From assembly GCA_016858145.1 (NCBI GenBank), contig JAEHOE010000103.1:186001-250000 (forward strand): a DNA stretch of 64,000 nt, given 5' to 3'. The notes beneath the pieces are model-generated. The model worked only from the letters and a program-made list of their open reading frames with translations. It was not told where the DNA came from and ran no database searches. This stretch comes from Edaphochlamys debaryana. Taxonomy: Eukaryota; Chlorophyta; Chlorophyceae; Chlamydomonadales. A program made the position numbers and the translations under genes. The first letter of the stretch is position 1. Each line of letters starts with the position of its first letter. This document shows positions 45,301 to 54,885 of this stretch, piece after piece.

Positions 45301-47434
45301 GCGGAGGTGGATGAGGAGGAGTGGGTCAGCAGGGGGGAGGGGAGTGACTATGAGGACGATTGGGAGGACGACGAGGGGGAGGAGGGGGAGGAGGCGGCAG
45401 TCACCAAACGGTCAGCGGCGGCAGCAGGGGCTTCGGCAGGGTCCGGCGGGGCAAGGGCTGGCGGCGACGGCGGCGCAGCTGGAGGGCTCGGCGGCGGGGC
45501 GGGGGAGGGCGAGGGTACAGCAGGGTCGACGGCAGGAGGGGCGGCGGGAGCTGGAGCTGGGGCCTTTGCCGCCAGCAACGGCGCTGCTGACGGCGGCGCG
45601 CAGGGACAGCAGGGCGAGGCAGCGGAGGCTGCCGCCGAGGGCGCTGGCGGGGCCGGCGGTGCTAGCGCGGCGCCGCGGCTCGTGCGTTCCGCGTCAGCGG
45701 CGGCCGCGCTGGCGGCGGCGGCGGCAGCAGCTTCGCCGTACGGCGAGAGCCCTGACGTCGCCGTCAGCGGGGCTGCGGACCCTCACGCCGCCGCCGCTGC
45801 TTCCGGCCCATTCGGATCCGCATCTGGATCTGACGCCGGCACTGGATCCGATGTTGACGACGCGGATGGCGGCGCCGTCGAGGCCGGGCCCGGGCTGGTG
45901 GCGGGCGGCGTACGGTTCCAGATTACGCTGTCGGAGATCGCGGCGGCGCCGGAGGAACAGCCTGCCGTACAGTTCCGTGCCAACGTGGCGGAGGGGCCGC
46001 GGGGCGCCGACCCTGCCCAGCTGGAGCGGGCGGAGGCGGAGGTGATGCAGCTAAAGCTGGTGGGTGTGGGGGCGGGGGTCTGGGGGGCTAAGGCGGTTCA
46101 GGTTCACAACACCTGAGCACGGGGGCGGGTGCACGACCAGAGCGGCCGCTCGCCTGCCCCCAGGCTGCGCTGTACGGGTGCTAAGGGTCCTGGTCAGCTG
46201 CCCCGACCTCACTGATTCTGAGCTCCTGACCTCCGCTGCCTCCGCCTGGCCTGCCCTCCCCTTCCCTCCTCCCCTCTCCCTCCTCCTCATCCCCCCCCCC
46301 CTGCAGCTGCGCCACTCCCTGTCCGAGCAGCTGGGTGCCACCCAGGAGCTCGTCACGCACCTCAACCGCCAACTGAAGGGCGTGCTGGAGGAGCGGGAGG
46401 ACCTGGCGGCCAGGCAAGCAGCAACATGGCTGGGCGGGGCGGGAGGGAGGGAGCGAAGGGGAGGGACGAGGGAGGGAGGGGAGGATGGGCCAGGCCTGCG
46501 GCCTCTCACCCGTGGTGGAATACAGCGAGTTAAAGGAACCGATCTCCCCGGGACCTACGTAGGGTCTAACGGGGCAACGCGCACAGAGCAGGCTTCACCA
46601 CCCACACTCACCCACCCCACCCTCCTTCAACCCCACCCCCCTAACACCCACCCACCCACCCCACCCTCCTTCAACCCCACCCCCCTAACACCCACCCACC
46701 CACCCCACCCTCCTTCAACCCCACCCCCCTAACACCCACACCCCGTCAACCCCCACACCCACCCACCCAGGGCGGAGCGCCTGAGCTCTGAGCTGGGCGC
46801 CGCCCGCTCCGCCGCCTCCGAGGCGCGCTCCGAGAGCGACCACTTCATGCGGGAGCTGGTGGACACCAAGGTGCAGCTGGCCGAGGTGCAAGGTGCGTGC
46901 CGGCCGTACGCGTCGTACATGTGTTGTGTGGTGCTGCCGTACGCGTGGCGTGGTGCAAGGGTGATGCTCGCTGGGATGGATGCACGCGGAAAGGGAAGGC
47001 ATCATAAGGGGAGGCCCGCACTGTAGCGGCCGCGCCTTGTTGCCCCGCGCCTTGTTGCGTCCCTAGCAATCAGCGGCATGAGTAAGCCTTGCGTACCGAC
47101 CCTGACGCCAGTTGCCGTACTCTCGCTGCCGTACTGCCGTACAGGCGAGTACATGCAGGTGTACCAGGCGCTCAAGCGGGCTCTGGGCAATGAGAAAGGA
47201 ATGATGGCCAAGATCGAGGAGCTGGAGCGCATCCTTGCCGTAGTCGGGCCGGGAGACGTGGCGTACGACGATGAGTACGAAGATGCCGTACGGAGTACGG
47301 CAGCGGGGCACGGCGGCTCCGGGGGCGGTGTGGCGCGGAGCGGAAGTGCTCCGCGGAGTACGGCGGAGCTGGCGGCAGCGGCGGCGGCAGACGCCAAGGC
47401 GGCGGCGGGAGTGGGGGTGGGGAGAAGGGGGTAA
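39339..47434 (+). CDS. Large coiled-coil protein with long low-complexity central exon, function unknown
   Basis: Fifteen exons with consistent phases: 39339-39395, 39682-39762, 40114-40167, 40328-40393, 40761-40907, 41171-41297, 41438-41520, 41805-41951, 42184-42343, 42596-42846, 43105-43168, 43361-46059, 46307-46413, 46771-46892 and 47145-47434, giving 1,484 residues. The N-terminus (MATRRDIEDLIKQLQVAEQ, LIKKLNEKIMK, ELETLRSATRVDELERKIQ) and C-terminus (LSEQLGATQELVTHLNRQLK, FMRELVDTKVQLAEVQ, YMQVYQALKRALGNEKG) have the heptad character of coiled coils. The 2.7-kb exon 12 codes for a Gly/Ala/Ser-rich stretch. It has short helices with a repeated TPDARALDAQADAI / VPDARYFETQADSI motif, a Lys/Arg patch (KKKKKKKKKRRKKGG, near residue 985) and acidic runs. 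There is no signal peptide or membrane span. I do not recognise the family; a scaffolding, centrosomal or flagellar role would be a guess. It is divergent from ELL. Confidence 0.8.
46414..46770 (+). other. GC-AG intron in the coiled-coil protein gene
   Basis: The exon ends GACCTGGCGGCCAG and the intron starts GCAAGC. The acceptor cacccag at 46770 restores phase (AG|G, Arg). Confidence 0.6.
46610..46740. repeat. Minisatellite, 44-bp period, about three copies
   Basis: The sequence cctccttcaaccccaccccc begins at 46621, 46665 and 46709, a constant 44-bp spacing, within the GC-AG intron of the coiled-coil gene. Confidence 0.9.
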
Positions 47435-48772
47435 TCGCATGTGGGTGAAAGGGTGCTGAGAGGGGAGCCATGGGTAGCGGAAAGAATGGACGCTTCAGGC
47501 CTGCAGAGGGCGCTGTCATGGCTAAGGCTTAGAGCGCTTGCATTGGTGTTTTGCGGCAGCAGTAAACCTTTCCGACACAGCACAGGCTACAGGCCGCGGC
47601 AGGGGTGGCATGAGGGGAATAGGGTGTTGACGAGTGCTGAGGTGGCATCGCTTGACCGCTGTTTGAGCAGGTCTGAGCATCTCTACTTCCGCGGCTGCCG
47701 ACAATGACATCCTCTTCCTCGCGGGGGCTCTAGCTATCGGGTGTAGGCGCAGAGCGGCGTGTGTCGCCTACGCGCGTGTACGACCATCAACGGTTGGTAG
47801 TTGACTGCTGCAGGGGCTTGGAAGCTTTAGCTGTGGAGTGCAGGGGAGGCATGGATTGGAAGACCGCTGAGGCCTTCACGGCTTACTAGTTGACGGTAGA
47901 CCCGCCACGACCCGCCTGACTGATGGGGCCGTCGTGACGTGTGATTTGGGCGGTTGGGCCTGCGCCGTTCCGCCGCAGTGTCACTCGTCCAGTTGACCGG
48001 TTGTTACGTGCAAGTGGTGCAAGGAGGAGCAATGCTCCTTTTGACGGGAGTGCATCCGTGGTGCATCCGTGTGTGAAGAACTCGAGGTACCCATAGCCTG
48101 CAAAGCCAAGCAGCAGCCTTTCTCCATCTCCGCGAACTGGCCAAGGCCTCCTGTGGGGGCACTGTCTCCTGAGGGGCCAGAGGGTTCAGGGGCCATGCAG
48201 TTCAGAGCCTTTCTGAGGCGGGGCTACGCGGTGATACGGTGATGGCACCTCGGATGCGTCGCATTGCTTGATTGGCTCAAGCTCTGACGACCCTTTCAGG
48301 GGGAACTGGGGCTAGAGTCATAGTTGCAAGCAAGATGAAGGACCAGATCTTGGCCCGCGTGGTCAAGCCATCATCCCAAGAGCCCTTGGTAAGGTGCACG
48401 TGAGCAGTCCGGCACCTCGGACAGAGCAGTCAAGATCGACAGTTGCTGTTCCAGTGGCGGCGGCACCATGAGCCTGCTGGTCAGCGGGAGAGCGTTGGAG
48501 GGTGGGGTCGGGCGGGGGTTCGATGGGGAGGGGAGGCCCACACAACACTGCGGCACGGGTGGCCCTGACGACGCAAACATGGATCAGGCCTTGGCAGCGC
48601 GTATCGGAGTGCGGCGCAGGGCAAGGGCCGAAGGCAAGGTAGCCGCGAGTTGCTGTCGGCTGCTGCCACGAGCCAGTTTGAACCGAGGCCAAAACGAACG
48701 TTACTTTAGTGACCCTTCGTCATATACACACTTAGACAGCCCAGCGACGCACAACACCCACGCAAATGCGAG
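47435..48772. other. Intergenic region, no gene seen
   Basis: About 1.3 kb between the coiled-coil gene and the FkbM gene. No exon-like segment, RNA gene or clear TGTAA signal was found. It presumably holds the 3' UTR of the first gene and the promoter of the second. Confidence 0.6.
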
Positions 48773-51700
48773 ATGCGCGCGGCACTAGTCGCTGCGCTTG
48801 TCCTGTTTACCGCTGCCGTGGGCGAGGCCGTGGTGCGAGCCCCGCCGACGCCACCGCTCGAGTTTCAGTACCATGAACACAAACAGAAAGCCATACATCT
48901 GCGCTTCTTCGAGCACTTAGTAGAAAAGCAAATTGCAAACATCATCAGGCTTGTGCTTCGTCGTGGCCCGCGAGACCATAACAAGCATGAGTTTCATGAG
49001 CGCCCGGTGCTGGTAGACGTGGGCATGAACAGCGGTGAGGCCACGCAACACAGTCGGACACCCTCCGCCCACTCCTCAGGCCTCCCAGGCCTCCCTTCTC
49101 CCTCCTTCCCTCCTCCTTCGTGCTGAACAACACAGCTGTCCCTAGCAACGACCGCTGGTGCCTTGGTTTGCAGCGTTGAAGTGTTCGGCAGTCGTGACTC
49201 GTCGCTTGCTCTGGCTCTGGACCCTTGGCACGCCTGAACCCAAACCTACTTGCGACTCCACCCTCCCTAGCCTTGGATTGGCCCCGACCTCCTCTGCGCT
49301 GCGACCACCAGCTGTTGGCGGCATCTCTTTGTAACTTCCAACGTGTCCGCTCTTTGGCCCTGCCCAGGCTACTACACAATGCTTGGCGCGGCGCTGGGGG
49401 CGAGGGTGTACGCATTTGAGCCGCAGGTCTTCTGTGTTAGGGTGGGACGGGTCGGGGAGGGCGGGGCGGGACGGGCGAAGGGCGAAGCAAGGCACGACGT
49501 GGCTGCAGGCGGTCGGGCTAAACGTGGTTAGGGGTTGATAGGTTTACCGGGGAGGCAAGGCCCTGCATGGCGAGGGCAGCCCAGACCAACAGGCCGGGGC
49601 CGCGGGGCGCTGCTCGTGATAGGGCGGCCCCCCCTACCACCCCCACCCCCCCAACACACACACGCAAGGACCAATTAAGGAGGCCCTTGGGGGGCTGCCG
49701 AGCCCGGACAGGTTGACCGCGAGCTCATGCGCGGTCAAACCCCTCTACCCCAACCTACTGTACCGCCGTTGCCGCGCCTGGGTCACGCCTTTTGCTGCAC
49801 CCGCTCGCAGATCGTTCGAGATCTCATCCGCGCCCGCAACCCGCACCTGGCCCCCCTCATCGACATCTTCAACATGGGTCTGGGCACCACGGGCGTGATT
49901 GCGGTGCCCAACGGAACCAAGTGAGGGCGAGGAGCAGGAGGAGGCGGAGGTGGAGGAAGAGGAGGAGGAGGCTCTTGGGCCGGGGCACGCATGCCGGGTA
50001 TTAGGGAGTCAAGCAGAGGGCGGGAAGGAGGGGCGAGGGTGGTCCGTGTCGGCAGGTGTCGCTCGGAGCGAGTAGACCACACGCACCCCCGATACCATAC
50101 TCCCACACGCCTCCCCGCCCACGCACGCTCACACCAGCAGTCACCCATATAGCATCCGCCTTACTTCAGACCTGTACGTGCTCGCTCGCAGGTGTGACGG
50201 ATTCTTCGGGGAGGGCGGCATCCCCTCCGTGGGTGAGGAGGCTGTCGATGAGGGGGTGAGTGTGGGGAGCGGTACCGGTAGCGGGGGGCGAGGGGGTACC
50301 TGGGAGATGGGCAGGCGGGATGGGCATCCTCGCTTGGTGCGGGCGCAGCAACGAGACTGCGGAGCGCAGTCACGGCCGGCTTTGGGGTTTGAGCTCTCTG
50401 CGTCAACCCTCACCTACCCGTTCACCCACCCCTCGCCGCACGCAGACGGTACCCATCCCCGTGGTCAACCCCCAGCTCGTGCTCCCCCTCTGGTGGGTGG
50501 GTGGGTGGGCCCCGCTGACATGGCGTTAGGAAGTTTGATGTGCATGTAGCCTTTCCACCCCCCGCTGCCCCCCATCCATCCAACCACCCACCCACCCAGT
50601 ACACTGCCCCTTCGCCATTGCCGGCCCGCAACCACACTCTTCAACACACGCACACCGGACGGCCTCACGCCGCTTCCCCATCCCATCGCTCGCTCGTGAA
50701 CCTCTTCCACACCCACCCACCCACCCACCCAGGCAGATGGCCGAATGTCCATTGCACGTCAATGGCATTACACGTGTGCCTTCAACTCACACACCCACCA
50801 CAAGCAACCCCTGTGCGCCGCGCCCACACCCACCCACCCACCCACCCACCCACCCACGCCCTTAGGGTCCCGCGACATTACGCTGATGGACCAACAATTT
50901 CTTCCCCCCCCGTAGCACTCGCCCCGACATCGGTAGCACCCAACCACCCACCCACCCAACCGCGCCCCCAGGTCCCGCCACGTGGCGCTGGTCAAGATGG
51001 ACACCGAGGGCGCCGAGGCAGACATCCTGGCGCACCTGCTGCCGTGGATCGAGGCGGGCCGCATCCACCACCTGGTGGTGGAGCTCATGCCCTGCCAGGT
51101 GGGGGCGGGCGGCGGGCGGGCGGGCGGAAGGGCGGGCGGGCTTGCGCTGGGGAGCTGAAGGGGTCGGTGCGGGCGTGGGTGGTCTTGGCACGGGCGGTGT
51201 TGAGGCGGGCCGTGTGGCTTGGGCAGCAGGCGCAGGGGGTTCCCTGGGGTTCCCAGGCTCAGCCTTGTGCAAAGCAGTGGGCCCCGGGCTTGGACAGCCT
51301 TGCAGCTGAGGTCACGCAGCCCCCACCTGCCCTGCCCGTCAATCGCCATCTTCTCCGCCTGCCCTTCCCCGCCTCCCTGCCAGCCCGCCGCGCGCAGCCC
51401 TTGCCCACAACCCCCACCTGCCCTGCCCATCCTCCATCTTACCCTTCCCAACCCGCCCTCCCCTTCTCAACCTGCCCCTCCCCTGCCCATCCTCCAACTT
51501 CCCCTTCCCAACCTGCCCCTCCCCTGCCCAACCCGCCCTCCCCTTCCCAACCTGCCCCTCCCCTGCCCATCCTCCAACTTCCCCTTCCCAACCTGCCCCT
51601 CCCCTGCCCAACCCGCCCTCCCCTGCCCAACCTGCCCCTCCCCTGCCCATCCTCCAGCTTCCCCTTCCCAACCTGCCCCTCCCCTTCCCAACCCGCCCTC

Positions 51701-52199
51701 CCCTTCCCAACCCGCCCTCCCCTTCTCAACCTGCCCCTCCCCTGCCCATCCTCCAACTTCCCCTTCCCAACCTGCCCCTCCCCTTCCCAACCCGCCCTCC
51801 CCTTCCCAACCTGCCCCTCCCCTGCCCATCCTCCAACTTCCCCTTCCCAACCTGCCCCTCTCCTTCCCAACCTGCCCCTCCCCTGCCCATCCTCCAACTT
51901 CCCCTTCCCAACCTGCCCCTCCCCTGCCCAACCTGCCCGTCCCCGCCCGCCTGCCCCCCCTGCAGTGGGCCAACCGCGCCTCCAGCCTCGAGGCGGGCCT
52001 GGCCACACTGCGCCGCGTACAGGCCGCCAGCAGGCGCATGGTGGCCCTGTTCGACCCCAAGGGCGTGCAGGGCGGGGTGCAGGCCAACGGCACGGCCGAC
52101 ATCGGGGGCACCAGCTGGGAGGGGTTCGACCTGGAGGCGCTCATGAGGGACCGGCACAACCGAACCGGCGCCGCCAACGTGTGGTTCACGTTTGTGTAG
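48773..52199 (+). CDS. FkbM-family SAM-dependent methyltransferase with signal peptide
   Basis: Seven exons in phase: 48773-49034, 49368-49426, 49811-49920, 50192-50255, 50446-50492, 50972-51098 and 51966-52199, giving 300 residues. MRAALVAALVLFTAAVGEA is a signal peptide or anchor, so the enzyme should act in the secretory pathway. The SAM-binding motif spans exons 1-2: RPVLVDVGMNSGYYTMLGAA (about residues 76-95), then GARVYAFEPQ with the acidic residue that usually holds the SAM ribose. The later FkbM mark is VALVKMDTEGAEADIL (about 185-200), followed by HHLVVELMPCQ. The FkbM family (PF05050) mostly O-methylates sugars or small molecules; the substrate here is not known. In this genomic setting a glycan methylation role is plausible but inferred. 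Length matches a single-domain FkbM enzyme. Confidence 0.87.
51410..51960. repeat. Minisatellite with about 20-bp subunit and higher-order spacing
   Basis: The last intron of the FkbM gene is filled by C-rich subunits like cccttcccaacctgcccctc. The marker catcctccaactt recurs at about 51428, 51488, 51568, 51648, 51747, 51827 and 51888. These are spacings of 60, 80, 80, 99, 80 and 61, i.e. multiples of about 20. The tract reads as an open Pro-rich frame on one strand and a Gly-rich frame on the other, neither of which is a gene. Confidence 0.9.
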
Positions 52200-52260
52200 G
52201 TGGTGTACCGGTAGGCAGAGATCCTTGGTGGTTGTTGGTTGGTGGTTGGTGGTGGTTGAG

Positions 52261-52285
52261 AACGTGTGGTTCATGTGTGTGTAGG
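52261..52285 (+). repeat. Copy of the FkbM gene's last codons and stop in the 3' flank
   Basis: The 25 bases at 52261-52285 match 52176-52200 at 23 positions, including the TAG stop. The offset is 85 bp. Confidence 0.8.
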
Positions 52286-53683
52286 TGCTGAGTTGGTTGG
52301 GGCGGCTAGTGGGCTGTTGGGGTTGGGGCCGGGGCACCGATGTGGGTTGACGTTTGAGCAGCAGACCTCGGCGAGTGCGGTGGTGGGGATACATGGGGTT
52401 CTGAGAGCCGATGGAGGGTACTGTGCACAGCAACTGCGGTTGTGTGGTGGAGGTGGTGGTGGGGTGGGGGCTCTGGCGCGCGTTGGTTGGTCAGTTCTTG
52501 CTTGGGCCTTGACCGAGTCTCTGGGGCTGGGATGCCTGCATGCCTGCATGAAGCGATCGGCATGATGTGCCACTGTCCAGGCACTCTGCACTGCACTGCA
52601 CTGCATGGGAATTGCGGAACGGCATTAGCAGAGTTGCCATGTCATTTCTCAGCATGGGCGCATTGGAAGGGGCGGGGTGTATGCATGCAGCTTTGCGTAC
52701 CATGCGAGGAGGCGGGCATACCGGTATGGGTCTGAGACGGTCTGAGGAAGTGGTGTCGGGCAAGTGTCAGCACTGGGGGTAGATGACATGCCAGCAAGCG
52801 GAGCTTGGCACTGGGGGATAGGAGATGGTCGCAGATTCCCTGAGAGCCTCAGTTCCTGGGGCGCTGAGTCCCGGGGAGCACTCCTCTGTATTGCTATTGC
52901 TAAGCTGGGACAGCAAGGGGACAGCAGTGCACATGGTTCCTCCCTGTTCACTGAGCCTCATGAAGAACCAATGTGCGAAGCACTATTAAGAGTCTTCCCT
53001 TCCTGATCCTGTCATGAGCCCCCGCCGCAACATCCACAATACCCTTGCCTCTCAAATCCTCCGCTCCTCTAGAGGGTGTGACCGAAGCTGTGTTGTGGAG
53101 GTTGTGGATGCAGTTCAAAGTGCTCCGGTTAGATGTATCATCGAAGCGAAAGGTTGCTTGGTTGTGGCGTAGGGCGTGGGTCGCTAGTGCTCTGGTTGCC
53201 TCCAGTCTGCTGGTCGAGCCTTGACCTGAGGTGCCGGCTCCATGGGTGGGCGCAGCCCGTGCCAGTCCACTACGTCCTCCGTCAGTTTTCCGGCCCACCG
53301 CGGAAAGGAGATGTGTCCGCGGGCCGCGCCCACAGTACCCAAAGTTCTCAACGCTCATTGAATACGATGCGAGTGCTGCGGCATGTGAAGGCGTGAGCCC
53401 CGGGGCTCCGAGGCTGCCCCTGGCTGCCCCCCAAACACGGGAGGGCTGTTAGTGCGGGCTGCTGGGTCGGTGAGGAATCCTGGTAATCCAGGAGCAGCCA
53501 GGCGGCTGTCGGAGCGTATGGCGTGGGTCAAGGCGTGTTACACGCCTTACACCTGCCTGGCTGCTACCGCTGTCGCGAGGGGGTGCAGAGGAGAAGCGCG
53601 GGGGCACCTCGGGCTGGGGCCCGTGTTAACTTGCGCACGGTTACTGGGCACGCACGCCAGTTCCGGGAGGTATCCCTCGACGT

Positions 53684-53732
53684 CGAGAATATATCGACAT
53701 ATGATATACACGAGATTCTCGCTAAGTTAGCG
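53684..53732. repeat. AT-rich inverted repeat
   Basis: The arms cgagaat (53684-53690) and attctcg (53715-53721) flank an AT-rich loop (atatcgacatatgatatac). A second perfect palindrome, gctaagttagc, overlaps the right arm. Base composition is unlike the surrounding GC-rich DNA. It could be a transposon remnant or a structural element. Confidence 0.55.
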
Positions 53733-54885
53733 AATGCGGGCTCGGTGTGTCGGGATGCGTGGCCATCCACGGCCCCGCCGTCTCCGTCGGTCGTTAGCCA
53801 AGCATACGATGTATACGCATTACGTCCTTCGCACTGGTAAGACGTTGGTCCCGACCGCAAGAAGGAGCGCGGAGGGCGCGCACTGACGACGCCGTACTTC
53901 TGCACCAGTTGCGCATGGTTCGCCCACCGGTGTTCCCGGCAGGCACCAAGAACGCTTGGCTTTGAAACTCTCTGCATAGACGCGCCACCCCTTAGACGGC
54001 GCAATTAGCCCTAGCGACTAGCAAAAGCTCATAGACTGCTTAGGTGGACGACGCGGAAGCTGCTCACTCACCCCCATCCCACACTACGCGAAGTGAGCAG
54101 TAACACATAGATGCGCCCTTGTTGAGCCCGCGCGGAACGTAGCGCGGGCCGTAGTGGGCTCTAGACTCTCTCTCGGCATTCGAGGACAACACTCGCCAGC
54201 TTCCGCGGATACCGGCCTTGAGTGGCGAGTGTATACTGGCACAGCTGCTGTGGTTAGCCTGGCTTTAGAGCGCAGGTGGGTCTTGCGAGTTGCGGCGGAG
54301 CTCCGCGATGTTGCACACGGGCCTCAGCCCAGCACCCAACCCGGGCTTGGCTTCCCAGCGAGTTGCGGCACACGCAGCAGCGCCTTAAACGGGGAGGTTG
54401 TGGCTAGGCGTGCCAAGGACTGGGCCTGCAACTGGCTCGCGGTTGCTCAGCGGGCACCGCCATGCAACGCCCAGCCCTGCTTTCCAGCCCGACTTGTAGT
54501 GGAGGCGTATGTCGTAGCAGATATGCGAGCCTCAGGGCAAAGGCGCGGCAGTGACGTTGCCCACCGTGCCACGGTGCCGCGCGGCAGCCGCGAGCACTCC
54601 GCGGCCCTCGCGGTCACACCTGTGCGCAGCCTAGTAACCGCCCAGCCGCACAGCCTTTGGCTTCACCCTCGCGTCCTCTCTTTCGCCTCGCCCGCTCACT
54701 CGCCCGCGTGCACTCCGCCCTGTGCCCGCCCGTGCCATCCAAATGCCCCCAGGCAGCAGTAGCGGCCATCCCCACCCTGAACCGCCAGCCCGCCTCCTCC
54801 TCGCCTGCTCCCTTCTTCCTCGATCCCCGTCGGCCATCCCTGAGCTCCGGCCCATCCCCCCGCGTGCCGCGCCGGCCACCCCACC

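Larger units (their letters stand above)
52200..54885. other. 2.7-kb intergenic region, no gene seen
   Basis: No segment shows conserved protein motifs or splice structure on either strand. It contains a copy of the preceding gene's terminal codons (52261-52285), a small cactg repeat near 52587, and an AT-rich inverted repeat near 53684-53732. It lies between the FkbM gene and the intronless polyPro gene. Confidence 0.55.

Noticed and set aside
46610..46740. CRISPR-like array
   Set aside because: The units are directly adjacent without unique spacers, and this is an intron of an algal gene.
50540..52291. 583-residue Pro-rich open frame over the FkbM introns
   Set aside because: It reads through introns and a C-rich minisatellite. 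The FkbM exons in another frame carry real family motifs.
53523..54762. Small genes in the 52.2-54.9 kb gap
   Set aside because: Open frames of 100-200 codons there have random-like composition, no motif, no splice context and overlap on several frames.
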